Assembly (NCBI GenBank): GCA_020723015.1 | Contig: DYJR01000004.1 | Span: 5,720-40,705, forward strand | DNA length: 34,986 nucleotides | Direction: 5' to 3' | From: Arcobacter nitrofigilis | Lineage (GTDB): Bacteria > Campylobacterota > Campylobacteria > Campylobacterales > Arcobacteraceae | In this document: positions 1 through 9,143 of the stretch, one piece after another | Numbering within the stretch: the stretch's first letter is position 1 | Layout of the letters: the number at the start of each line of letters is the position of its first letter | Notes under the pieces: generated by a model | Databases searched by the model: none | What the model saw: the letters and a program-made list of their open reading frames with translations, nothing else | What the model was told of the DNA's origin: nothing | Position numbers and translations under genes: made by a program

Positions 1-72
1 CGACAGTTGAAGAAGTTCCGACAGTTGAAGAAGTTCCGACAGTTGAAGAAGTTCCGACAGTTGAAGAAGTTC
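1..72 (+). repeat. 18-bp tandem repeat (cgacagttgaagaagttc) x4, coding for (VPTVEE)n and continuing off the left edge
   Basis: Four identical copies at 1-18, 19-36, 37-54 and 55-72. Confidence 0.95.
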
Positions 73-404
73 CTACTGTTGCAAATATTGCGGTAGATGA
101 TAAAAAATCTGAAGAAATAGTAGAAGTTTATTTTGAAGATAAAGTTAAAGATGAGCTTACAGCACAAGTAGCTACAAATATCAAATATAAAATCGATATA
201 AGTTTGTTGGATAAAAATAAACTAAAATGGTTTACGCAACGATATGGAATAAGTGATTATTATACTCAAGATGTAGGTAACGGTAAAGTACAGGTATTTA
301 TAGGTGATTTTAATGATAAAGAGAGTGCAATAAAAGCTTTAGAAACATTGCACCCTTACGTTAATTCGATATCTAAAATAATTGAATTTTCAACTAAAGA
401 CTAA
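3..404 (+). CDS. C-terminal part of a repeat-containing protein with a possible SPOR-like C-terminus (5' end outside window)
   Basis: Frame 3 is open from position 3 to the stop at 402-404: (TVEEVP)n repeats, then ...KLKWFTQRYGISDYYTQDVGNGKVQVFIGDFNDKESAIKALETL. The track ORF at 204 is only the part after an internal TTG codon. Confidence 0.7.
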   Translation, partial: TVEEVPTVEEVPTVEEVPTVEEVPTVANIAVDDKKSEEIVEVYFEDKVKDELTAQVATNIKYKIDISLLDKNKLKWFTQRYGISDYYTQDVGNGKVQVFIGDFNDKESAIKALETLHPYVNSISKIIEFSTKD

Positions 405-407
405 AAA

Positions 408-2537
408 ATGAATTTCACAATAGGTAAAAAGTTTCTTATATTGGCCGTAAGTTTATCATTAATAACTGTTTTATCTTTCGGTTATAACTATTTTACGTTT
501 AAAGAGAAAATAACACAAGAATTCGAGCATGGTAACGAAAAAGATATAGAATACGTATTAACAGGGTTACAAGAGGCACTAATGGCAAGTGATTATATGA
601 GTATTTTTAATATTTTAAGAGGTGTTGTAAACACTACAAATATAGAGCATATTAAAATAACGTATAACAGTTTGGTGTTTACTAAAAGTGCTTTGATTTA
701 TAATTCTACGTTTCCGAAGAACTTAGACTGGGATGTAACGGATATATCTACGGATGCTAGAAACGGGTTTATTTCTTTGGAAAGTAATAATATGTATAAA
801 CTATATACTACGGCACTGTTTAATCCAAAAAGAGCCGTGAATGTCAAATTTATATTATACAAAGACGGCACATTGATAAATGCTCAGTCTAGACTGAACT
901 TTTATTATGAATTATCAAGAAATGATATAGATATTACAAAGATAGATAATCCTGAATTTGTTAAGACAAAAGATATATATTTTGTAGATGAGCCTTTTGC
1001 AAAAATGAGTTATGTTATTGATGATACCGTAGTAGAAAAGCGTTTAAGTAATTTTTATAAATTGTTTTGGATCTATTTTATTGTATTGCTTATAGGTATT
1101 AACGCAGTTTTAGGAGCTATATACTATCTATTTGTTTTGAAATTATTACTAAGACCTATCAAATTATTTGAAAGCAATATGCAAAATGCCCTTGACAATA
1201 ATTTTGCAAATAAGATAGAGTATAAAAGCGGTAATACAGACTTTGATAATGTCATAGAATTACTAAACAAAGTTCTGAAAAAGTATACATCAGTGGTAAA
1301 TGAGTTAAATATAAATAAAGATATTTTGGAAAGAAAAGTCTTTACAGATGACTTGACAGGTTTACAAAATCAAAAAGTATTTGAATTAGATTTGAAGAAT
1401 ATGTTTATTACTAGAGCGGACGGATTTATAGGATATATTAAGATAGAAGCACTAGGTGTTTTTACTAAGCAGTTTGGTTCTGCCTTGGCAAATCATCTAA
1501 TAGAAGAATTCGCCCATACGGTACAAAATAAGTTTTATAAGTTTGAATTACAAGAAGCAACTCTTTATAGGTTCTTTGGTTCAGAGTTTGCTATGATTGT
1601 GAAAAATAAAGATGAAGAAGTTATTAATGCCTTTGCGTCAAATTTGATGGATGAATTACAAGACATGGCATTTAGATATGAGGTAAATGATACATTGTCA
1701 AGGTTTACTTTTATACCTTTTGATAAATACGGTACTATTGATTCTATTTTGCACTCTTTAAGTGATTCATACAACAAACTATCTTCAGCTGGAGATGTAT
1801 TTAGTATAGTTAGTTCTTCTGAGGTAGTTGATAAATTTGCCATACTAGAACAAAGTGTAAGGGCTATTATCGATCAACAATCATTTGAAATTAATTATGG
1901 CTTTGATACTCATTTGATTGAGACAGATGAAGTAATTATGCAAGAGGCTATGCCTTTATTGATTGACGAAAACGGTGATAAGTTCCCGATAGGCGTATTT
2001 ATATCTGCTGCAGAAAAGATAGGTTTAGCGTCAAAATTTGATAAATATATACTAGAAAATGTAATATTTTATATTAACTCCAATGAGATACAGCACAAAA
2101 TAGCAGTGAATTTGTCTATGTTTTCATTGGAGGATAGTGAGTTCGTAATATGGCTTCACTCTATTTTATTATATAATGAAGAAGCGGCAAAAAATCTGGT
2201 ATTTAGTATGACATCCTATAATGCTTCGACAAAAGTAGAAGTTTTCAAGCATTTCGTTGATGAAGTACATCGTTTCGGTGCAAAGGTTATTATGAAACGT
2301 TATACGATGAATGATTTTAATCTTGAAGATTTGGAGATATTTAAATTAGATTATTTAAGGGTACATAAAGATTATACAAACGGTATTGCCGAAGATAGGG
2401 ATAAAAAACATTTATTAAGAAGTGTATTGAATTTCTGCGAAGCAAATAATATTATAGCTATAGGTGACAGTATTAAGTCGCAAAATGACTTGAAAGTTTG
2501 TAAACTTATGGGCTTAGATGCAGTTAGTAAGTTTTAA
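408..2537 (+). CDS. Membrane protein with periplasmic region, HAMP-like linker and degenerate GGDEF + EAL domains (LapD-like c-di-GMP receptor candidate)
   Basis: Two TM segments (LILAVSLSLITVLSFGY; LFWIYFIVLLIGINAVLGAIYYLFVL). FTDDLTGLQNQKVFE is GGDEF-like but the signature reads RFFGSEF. EAL-like QEAMPLL...PIGVFISAAEKIGL and KIAVNLS are present, while the ExTE- and DDFG-type motifs are missing. Confidence 0.8.
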   Translation: MNFTIGKKFLILAVSLSLITVLSFGYNYFTFKEKITQEFEHGNEKDIEYVLTGLQEALMASDYMSIFNILRGVVNTTNIEHIKITYNSLVFTKSALIYNSTFPKNLDWDVTDISTDARNGFISLESNNMYKLYTTALFNPKRAVNVKFILYKDGTLINAQSRLNFYYELSRNDIDITKIDNPEFVKTKDIYFVDEPFAKMSYVIDDTVVEKRLSNFYKLFWIYFIVLLIGINAVLGAIYYLFVLKLLLRPIKLFESNMQNALDNNFANKIEYKSGNTDFDNVIELLNKVLKKYTSVVNELNINKDILERKVFTDDLTGLQNQKVFELDLKNMFITRADGFIGYIKIEALGVFTKQFGSALANHLIEEFAHTVQNKFYKFELQEATLYRFFGSEFAMIVKNKDEEVINAFASNLMDELQDMAFRYEVNDTLSRFTFIPFDKYGTIDSILHSLSDSYNKLSSAGDVFSIVSSSEVVDKFAILEQSVRAIIDQQSFEINYGFDTHLIETDEVIMQEAMPLLIDENGDKFPIGVFISAAEKIGLASKFDKYILENVIFYINSNEIQHKIAVNLSMFSLEDSEFVIWLHSILLYNEEAAKNLVFSMTSYNASTKVEVFKHFVDEVHRFGAKVIMKRYTMNDFNLEDLEIFKLDYLRVHKDYTNGIAEDRDKKHLLRSVLNFCEANNIIAIGDSIKSQNDLKVCKLMGLDAVSKF

Positions 2538-2546
2538 AGGAAATAT

Positions 2547-3197
2547 ATGAAAACAGCTTTTTTTATAAATATATTATTGTTGGCTCTATTCATATCCGGA
2601 TGTTCTCAAAAAGAGATTGTGACACTTAAGTATTATGACAAATTCTCAAAAGATGATGTTTTATTAGCAGGTAAAAGAGCATTTATTACTGCACAAAATG
2701 ATAAATACATTATAGATTCATATAGAGATAGACTTGAAGTTACCAAGATAGATACCTTTTACCATTTGGTAGGTAGTAAAATAGTAGTGAAAGAGTATTT
2801 ACTTGAAGTTGAAGAGGATGATTTAGGAACCCTAGCAAAAATGACCGTTATCGGGTATTATGACCCTGATAAGAAAGGTAAGTATTATGTAGATAAAGAT
2901 GAACATAATTTTATATGGGAAAAAATGGATTTCTTTTTGGCTGAACGTGATAGTCTTTATCTTGATGCTTATAACGACAGCAAAAAGACCGCCTTGGGAG
3001 ATTCTTTTAAGACGAATATAGGTGGCTTTTATGAAGAAAAAATAATTAAGCCTTCCAAGTTTATGAAGGCAAACCAAGAGTTTGAAAAAGGTGTAATAGA
3101 ATGTGGTCAAAAAGATACGGTAGAATCAGATACTATTATAGAAAAAGATGATGAACTAAATATTGAAGAGATTGGACACGATGAAGAAAACTCTTAA
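2547..3197 (+). CDS. Predicted lipoprotein of unknown function
   Basis: Signal peptide with lipobox (LLLALFISGC|S); ORF 9 bp downstream of the previous gene. Confidence 0.7.
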   Translation: MKTAFFINILLLALFISGCSQKEIVTLKYYDKFSKDDVLLAGKRAFITAQNDKYIIDSYRDRLEVTKIDTFYHLVGSKIVVKEYLLEVEEDDLGTLAKMTVIGYYDPDKKGKYYVDKDEHNFIWEKMDFFLAERDSLYLDAYNDSKKTALGDSFKTNIGGFYEEKIIKPSKFMKANQEFEKGVIECGQKDTVESDTIIEKDDELNIEEIGHDEENS

Positions 3198-4131
3198 AAC
3201 ATTAACGGCAAGTTTATTTGTTGTATCACTGTTATTTGCAGGTGATTTTGAGGAAGGTGTAAATAGTTACTTGTCAAAAGACTATACAAAAGCGTATGAG
3301 ATATTTTCAAAACTAGCAAATGAAAATAATTCAAATGCCCAGTATAATTTGGCTATTATGTATCAAAAAGGCTTAGGCGTTGAGAAAAATTTATATGAGA
3401 GTTTTGTGTGGCTTGAAAAAGCTTCAAATTTAGGTAACGTTCAAGCACAAAATAATCTTGCTTATTTTTATGAACACGGTCTTGTCGGAGAGAAAAATAA
3501 AATAAAAGCTATAGAATGGTATGAAAAAGCATCCAATAGCGGTTATTCAATAGCACAGTTTAATCTTGCTATGTTATATGAACAACATGAATTAGATAAA
3601 GAATATCAGAAAAAAGCATTTATGTTGTACGAAAAAGCCGCAACACAGGGTGTAGTGCCCGCACAAAACAATCTTGCAAGATTTTATTACTTTGGTTTTG
3701 GAACAAACAAAGATATGAAAAAAGCGGCTTATTGGTATGAAGAGGCTGCAAAACGTAATAATGACGTGGCGGCATTTAATTTAGCTTTGATGTATTATAG
3801 CGGTGAAGGTGTTGCAAAAGATAATGACAAAACCTTATATTGGCTTGAAAAAGCTGCAACTTTGGAGAATAAATTTGCCCAAACACAACTTGCTGATTTT
3901 TACCGTTCCGGAGAACTTGTAAAACAAGATTATGAAAAAGCTTTATTTTGGTATTTTGAAGCAGCTACGCAAGAGTATGCAAAAGCTCAGTATTATGTGG
4001 GGCTTTTTTACTATGAAGGTTACGGTGTGCCTCAAGATAAAGAAAAAGGGCTGTTTTGGATGACAAAATCAAAAGAAAACGGATATTCTTTTGCAGATGA
4101 ATTTATCAAACGGGTATCAAAAAAAGATTAG
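3181..4131 (+). CDS. Secreted Sel1-like/TPR repeat protein
   Basis: Signal peptide MKKTLKTLTASLFVVSLLFAG and multiple Sel1 repeats (AQYNLAIMYQKGLGVEKN..., AAFNLALMYYSGEGVAKD...). ATG at 3181 preferred over the track TTG at 3163; overlaps the upstream gene by 17 bp. Confidence 0.85.
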   Translation: MKKTLKTLTASLFVVSLLFAGDFEEGVNSYLSKDYTKAYEIFSKLANENNSNAQYNLAIMYQKGLGVEKNLYESFVWLEKASNLGNVQAQNNLAYFYEHGLVGEKNKIKAIEWYEKASNSGYSIAQFNLAMLYEQHELDKEYQKKAFMLYEKAATQGVVPAQNNLARFYYFGFGTNKDMKKAAYWYEEAAKRNNDVAAFNLALMYYSGEGVAKDNDKTLYWLEKAATLENKFAQTQLADFYRSGELVKQDYEKALFWYFEAATQEYAKAQYYVGLFYYEGYGVPQDKEKGLFWMTKSKENGYSFADEFIKRVSKKD

Positions 4132-5096
4132 TTTATTTTGAAGTTTGGATTGAGTTTTGCTAGTATCAAATCAGCTATGATATTCCCTATAAGCGTTAAA
4201 AAAGCACCTATAATAAGAATACCCATAATTACAGGGTAGTCACGACTCATTGCACTTTGAAAAAACAATAAACCCATACCGTCTATCGCAAATATAGTTT
4301 CCAAAATAACACTTCCACCTATAACTCCGGGTAATGAAAGACCAAGTAGAGTAATAACAGGAGGATAAAGATTTGGAAGTATATAGTACCTAAAAAGTTT
4401 ATATCCAGTGATCCCTCTCGATTTGGCAAAGAAAATATAATCACTTCTGAGTATTTCTAACGTAAGTGAACGAATATACAAAGTTAGACTTCCTATTCCT
4501 CCGAAAATAATGATAGTGATAGGTAATAATAAATGCCATGAGATATCCAAATAATATTTTATACCATCCGTATAATTACCTGAACTTATACCTGAAATAG
4601 GTACCAATTCAAGCCATAAACCAAAAATCAAAATACCTATAACCGCAAGATAAAAAGAGGGCATAGAAAAGCTTATAAGTGAAAGTTGTTTCACAATTTT
4701 ATCGTACAACATATCTTTTTTGAGTGCAGATTTAATACCTAGATAAAGTGATATAACGAATATAAAAAACATACTTGTTATATTTATCGCTAAAGTAATA
4801 GGTAATTTTTCTAAAATCATATCTTTTACCATTTCACCGCTTGAAAAACTGACACCGAAGTCAAGCACTAAAATAGAACTTAGCCATGAAAAGAATTGTA
4901 TGTGTAGAGGTTTATCAAGACCATAAATGGCTTTTAGGTTTGCTATGGTTTCAGGGGTAATGTTTGGATTTAATTCCCCGCTAGCAAAAAATGAGTTAGG
5001 GGCAAGTTGGATTACACTAAAAGATATTACGCTTATAAGAAGAAGCATCAATACTATATAGCTAAGCTTTTTGACTAATACCCTCAATCCCTGCAT
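4128..5096 (-). CDS. ABC transporter permease, DppB/OppB family
   Basis: N-terminal IQLAPNSF..., GVSFSSGEMVKDMILEKLPITLAI, C-terminal LPGVIGGSVILETIFAIDGMGLLFFQSAMSRDYPVIMGILI; typical DppB-type architecture. Confidence 0.85.
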   Translation of the reverse strand: MQGLRVLVKKLSYIVLMLLLISVISFSVIQLAPNSFFASGELNPNITPETIANLKAIYGLDKPLHIQFFSWLSSILVLDFGVSFSSGEMVKDMILEKLPITLAINITSMFFIFVISLYLGIKSALKKDMLYDKIVKQLSLISFSMPSFYLAVIGILIFGLWLELVPISGISSGNYTDGIKYYLDISWHLLLPITIIIFGGIGSLTLYIRSLTLEILRSDYIFFAKSRGITGYKLFRYYILPNLYPPVITLLGLSLPGVIGGSVILETIFAIDGMGLLFFQSAMSRDYPVIMGILIIGAFLTLIGNIIADLILAKLNPNFKIN

Positions 5097-5097
5097 C

Positions 5098-5142
5098 TAT
5101 CATCCTTAACCCTTAAATCTCAACCAAGAACCATCAACCATT
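5098..5142. repeat. Heptad-repeat intergenic tract (AACC phased every 7 nt)
   Basis: AACC at 5108, 5122, 5129 and 5136 (spacings 14, 7, 7). Confidence 0.65.
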
Positions 5143-5147
5143 ATTTG

Positions 5148-5888
5148 TCAATTTCCGCTAATAACTTTGCCTTTATATGTCATAATACCGAAATCAAAGT
5201 TTATAACTTTTCTAAATCCTAAATCATGCATTACATGTTGGCAATATGCGCTTCTACTACCGCTATAACAATATACGATAGTAACTATTTCTTTTTGGTT
5301 TTCAAGTTGTCCTATGGTGTTATAAAAGCTTGTTGTCGGGATTAGATAGTCTGTTCCTTCAATTCTTCTTGATTTCCATTCCATCCACTCTCTAACATCA
5401 ACAAGATTAAAATCAACCATTTTTAAAGCTCTTGCTTCAAGTAGTGCTTCGAGCTCATCTGCATCAATAGACTCTTTTTCTAGTAATAGCTCACATTCAA
5501 GTGTACTTAATCCTCTTGAGTGTGTATGTACTACAATTTCAGCTTCGTTTGTACTCGCAAACTTACTAGCATACTCTTTTGTACAAAAAATACCACAATG
5601 ACATTTGCCTTCTTCAGGTATTTCATACTCTAAAGCAGGTTTACAAGGACAAATTCTATTATCTGCTGCTTTTTGTTCTTCCTTCGTTATTCCTATTACC
5701 ATAAAACATGGACAGTATCTTTTGTTGTATATTAGTTTATTTCTAGTAAGACCCATTTGTACTGATTCGTTGACTTCATCTTCAGGGTTATATACAAAGC
5801 CAAATTGTGAACATACTTTGTCTGTAAAGTTTTTTGTATTTTCTAGTTCTGTTTGGAATTCAGTTGAGTTCATATCTATTTTTATCAT
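5148..5888 (-). CDS. Ferredoxin:thioredoxin reductase catalytic-chain-like domain fused to a C-terminal rhodanese domain
   Basis: CPC-X18-CPC-X13-CHC cysteine pattern (canonical FTRc CPC-X16-CPC-X8-CHC), followed by a rhodanese-like region with active-site-like CYSGSRS. Confidence 0.75.
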   Translation of the reverse strand: MIKIDMNSTEFQTELENTKNFTDKVCSQFGFVYNPEDEVNESVQMGLTRNKLIYNKRYCPCFMVIGITKEEQKAADNRICPCKPALEYEIPEEGKCHCGIFCTKEYASKFASTNEAEIVVHTHSRGLSTLECELLLEKESIDADELEALLEARALKMVDFNLVDVREWMEWKSRRIEGTDYLIPTTSFYNTIGQLENQKEIVTIVYCYSGSRSAYCQHVMHDLGFRKVINFDFGIMTYKGKVISGN

Positions 5889-6030
5889 TAAAAAACCTTG
5901 TGTGTAATATATGAAAATTGATTATATCAAAAGTATGGTAAAGGGAAGATTAGGTGTATTGTCCTCAAGCTTTGCCCTGCGGGATTTTTCCAGTGGGATT
6001 TGCCTACGGCTACATCGCTTCGCTACATGG

Positions 6031-6101
6031 TGTATTGGTGTATTGGATGAATAATTATTTATCTTACCAATAACCAATAACCAATAACTATTAACTACTT
6101 A
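6031..6101. repeat. Intergenic heptad/octad repeat with inverted arms (TGTATTGG x2 ... CCAATAA x3)
   Basis: TGTATTGG at 6031-6038 and 6039-6046; CCAATAA at 6067-6073, 6074-6080 and 6081-6087, then degenerate heptads running into the oorC stop. Confidence 0.85.
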
Positions 6102-6652
6102 CTCATAGCCTCTTCAGCGTATTTGTAACCTAAGTCATAAGCTTTGTTGTTTACTGCGTGAACTTTTGCAGGAACTTTTGAAAGCATTACTTCTCTCAGT
6201 GTTTCTTTATCGATAGCATTCATAAATTTGTTTGCTATAGCAAGAGCTACAACAGATTGTGTAATAACGTTTCCGATTTCTTCTTTTGCAATGGTAATAA
6301 TAGGAATTTCAACAATTCTCCATTTTTTTCTATCTTCTTCCGTAGGTGTTACTAGATTTGGTTCAACTACTATTGTACCGCCTTCAGAAACACCGTTTTT
6401 GAATAAATCATAACTTTTTTGTGCAACGGAAAGCATGAAATCTATCTCACCGTCATTTGCGTAAGGGTAGAAAATTTCATTATCATCTAACGTAATATCA
6501 ACAACCGTTGGACCACCTCTAACTTGAGAAGTATATGTTGCAGTTTTTAAACCATAACCACCGGTTTTGATTTTTGCAACTGCAAAAATCTCTCCGGCAA
6601 GAAGTACACCTTGTCCACCAACACCCGTAAATCTCATTAATGTTCTAGCCAT
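6095..6652 (-). CDS. oorC: 2-oxoglutarate:ferredoxin (acceptor) oxidoreductase, gamma subunit
   Basis: FTGVGGQGVLLAGEIFA, TATYTSQVRGGPTVVDI; position in oorDABC cluster. Confidence 0.92.
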   Translation of the reverse strand: MARTLMRFTGVGGQGVLLAGEIFAVAKIKTGGYGLKTATYTSQVRGGPTVVDITLDDNEIFYPYANDGEIDFMLSVAQKSYDLFKNGVSEGGTIVVEPNLVTPTEEDRKKWRIVEIPIITIAKEEIGNVITQSVVALAIANKFMNAIDKETLREVMLSKVPAKVHAVNNKAYDLGYKYAEEAMSK

Positions 6653-6663
6653 AGTGTTACTCC

Positions 6664-7521
6664 TTATATCTTTTTCTCAAATTCGTCTTGAGTGATTGCT
6701 TTTCTTTTGCCTTGATGTACTTTTTTAATTTCTTCGTACATTTCACAGTATTCTTTAGCATTTTCATCATGTTTCAAGATACCTGTTGGGAACGCGTTTA
6801 ATTGCTCTTCAGGAGTCATTTTTTCCCATTTTGATAGTGGTGCAGTTATAGAATCAATCCACTCTAAGTTTTTCATAGCACTATCCATTTTGTTTTTTCT
6901 ACCAAGGTTAATATGGCAGTTTGACATAATATCAAAGAATGCAAAACCTTTATGTTGGAAACCTTTGATTAAAACTCTCTCTAGTTTTTTAGGGTCAAGT
7001 ATAGTTTCTCTAGCTACAAATGAAGCACCTGAAGCGATTGCAACTTTACAAGCATCAAATGTAGGGTCGATATTACCTGCTTTTTGACTTACAGTCCAGA
7101 AACCTCGCGGAGTCGTAGGACTTGTTTGAGAATTTGTCAAACCATAGATGAAGTTATTGATCATAATGAAATTTATATCAATATTTCTTCTACATCCGTG
7201 AATCGTATGATTTCCACCGATAGCCATGGCATCACCGTCACCGGCAACACATATTACGTGTTTGTCTGGATTTGCAAGCTTTACACCTGTTGCAAATGCT
7301 ATAGTTCTACCGTGAGTCGTGTGGATAGTATTGAAATCAACATATGATGAAAATCTTCCGGAACATCCAATACCTGAAACTACACATACGTCATCTTGTT
7401 TCCAACCGCAAGCGTCAATGGCTCTAATAACAGCTTTAAGGATAACACCGTCACCACATCCCCAACACCAAAGTGTCGGCATTTTTTCTAATCTTAAGTA
7501 TTTATCGTAATTGAAAGCCAT
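6664..7521 (-). CDS. oorB: 2-oxoglutarate:ferredoxin oxidoreductase, beta subunit (TPP-binding)
   Basis: LWCWGCGDGVILKA, VSGIGCSGRFSSYVDFNTIHTTHGR, VAGDGDAMAIGGNHTIHGCRRN. Confidence 0.93.
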   Translation of the reverse strand: MAFNYDKYLRLEKMPTLWCWGCGDGVILKAVIRAIDACGWKQDDVCVVSGIGCSGRFSSYVDFNTIHTTHGRTIAFATGVKLANPDKHVICVAGDGDAMAIGGNHTIHGCRRNIDINFIMINNFIYGLTNSQTSPTTPRGFWTVSQKAGNIDPTFDACKVAIASGASFVARETILDPKKLERVLIKGFQHKGFAFFDIMSNCHINLGRKNKMDSAMKNLEWIDSITAPLSKWEKMTPEEQLNAFPTGILKHDENAKEYCEMYEEIKKVHQGKRKAITQDEFEKKI

Positions 7522-7522
7522 T

Positions 7523-8674
7523 TTAGAATACCTCCTTCACTTTTGTAACAATCTCATATGGAGAGATAGCACGTCCATTTACCTTGTATAGACCTTGTAT
7601 ATCAAGTCTGCTTGATACTCTTTCTACTTCTTCCGTATACTGTCTGATATTTAATTCAACACATAATACGTTTTTAATCATATCCGTAAAATGTTTAATT
7701 CTGTTTGCAGGACTCGGCCAAAGTGTAATAGGTCTAAATAATCCGGCTTTTATGCCTTCTGCTCTTAAGTGTCTAATAGCCTCTTTAGCTGCAAGTGACA
7801 CTGAACCGTAAGCTATAATTAAAACTTCCCCTTCGGCACCTGTCATATCATCAAGCATAAATTCCTCATTTAGCTCTATTTCATCTGCATGCATCATAAC
7901 TTTATCTTCAAGTCTTTGGATAAGTTTTCTACATGTTTCTATCTCTTCGGTAGGAAAACCTTTTGCATCATGGTGTAAGCCTGTAAAATGGTATCTATAT
8001 CCCGTAAACATTGGGTTAAGAACCGCTGCTTCATCTGCGCCGACGCCGTAAGGTCTATAATCTTGTGGTTCACCTTCAAATTTTTTTCTTGGAACTATAC
8101 CGGCTTTTACTTCTTCAACAGTTGGAAGTATTGCTTTACCGTGCATATGACCTAAAGTTTCATCAGTCAATACGATAACGGGTTGCATAAATCTATCTGC
8201 AAGATTAAATGCTCTTACTACCTCAGTATAACATTCAGCTAAGTTACCTGCACATAGTGTTATAGATCTATAGTCACCGTGACTTGGATTTCTTGCTTGT
8301 CTAACGTCACCTTGAGATACCCTTGTAGGAAGACCAGTACTTGGACCACCTCTCATAACGTTTACAAGAACCAAAGGAACTTCTGCCATTTGAGCAAGTC
8401 CTAAATTCTCAGCTTTTAGTGAAACACCCGGACCTGATGTAGCAGTCATAGCTCTAACACCGCTCATTGCAGCACCTATCGTTGCAGCGATTCCGGCAAT
8501 CTCATCTTCCATTTGTATAGCAGTACCGCCGACTTCAGGTAAAAGATCAGATATTTCGTGCATTACTTCACTTGAAGGAGTAATAGGATACCCTCCAAAA
8601 AATCTACATCCAGCATCAACAGCTGCCAAAGCAGACAGTTCATTACCGCTTGAAATTATTTCTCTAGTCGCCAT
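7523..8674 (-). CDS. oorA: 2-oxoglutarate:ferredoxin oxidoreductase, alpha subunit
   Basis: GNELSALAAVDAGCRFFGGYPITPSSEVMHE, TATSGPGVSLKAENLGLAQMAEVPLV. Confidence 0.93.
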   Translation of the reverse strand: MATREIISSGNELSALAAVDAGCRFFGGYPITPSSEVMHEISDLLPEVGGTAIQMEDEIAGIAATIGAAMSGVRAMTATSGPGVSLKAENLGLAQMAEVPLVLVNVMRGGPSTGLPTRVSQGDVRQARNPSHGDYRSITLCAGNLAECYTEVVRAFNLADRFMQPVIVLTDETLGHMHGKAILPTVEEVKAGIVPRKKFEGEPQDYRPYGVGADEAAVLNPMFTGYRYHFTGLHHDAKGFPTEEIETCRKLIQRLEDKVMMHADEIELNEEFMLDDMTGAEGEVLIIAYGSVSLAAKEAIRHLRAEGIKAGLFRPITLWPSPANRIKHFTDMIKNVLCVELNIRQYTEEVERVSSRLDIQGLYKVNGRAISPYEIVTKVKEVF

Positions 8675-8684
8675 TATTTTCTCC

Positions 8685-9002
8685 TTAAGCGCTTAATATT
8701 CTATAGTTGTTATCTTTAATTGCTTGCGCTCTTTGTTTTGCTTCATCTGTTAGTTTTGCAAATTTAAACTCTGATTTGTCAGCTACATATATAGCAAAAT
8801 CAGGACATGACAATTCACAATCATTACAGCCTATGCAACTCTCAGGAGCAATTATAGTAATCATTGCACCTAGTGTTGAAGTTGGTGCCGGTCTCATTGC
8901 GAGAACTCCGGCAGGACATACAGAAACACACACGTCACATGCTTTACATCTGCTCTCATCAACCCATACAGGTGTATTAGCAGGAGCTTCTATCTTTGAC
9001 AT
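8685..9002 (-). CDS. oorD: 2-oxoglutarate:ferredoxin oxidoreductase, ferredoxin-like delta subunit
   Basis: Two 4Fe-4S motifs CKACDVCVSVCP and CIGCNDCELSCP; first gene of oorDABC. Confidence 0.92.
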   Translation of the reverse strand: MSKIEAPANTPVWVDESRCKACDVCVSVCPAGVLAMRPAPTSTLGAMITIIAPESCIGCNDCELSCPDFAIYVADKSEFKFAKLTDEAKQRAQAIKDNNYRILSA

Positions 9003-9143
9003 CTTTTCCCCTTACATTGAATTTATTTCAAAGTGAACCTTTATCACTATGACAGAATAACGAATCCTAAGTAACAATTCTTTTAAATATTAAAATTAAT
9101 GATTCATAAAATACAAAGTGTTACTATTTTAAACAAATAATAG

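Noticed and set aside
1-72. CRISPR-like array from the 18-bp repeats
   Set aside because: Units are directly contiguous, have no spacers and are in-frame coding.
3163-3180. Upstream TTG start for the Sel1-repeat protein
   Set aside because: ATG 3181 gives a clean signal peptide; the TTG form adds MKRLDT ahead of it.
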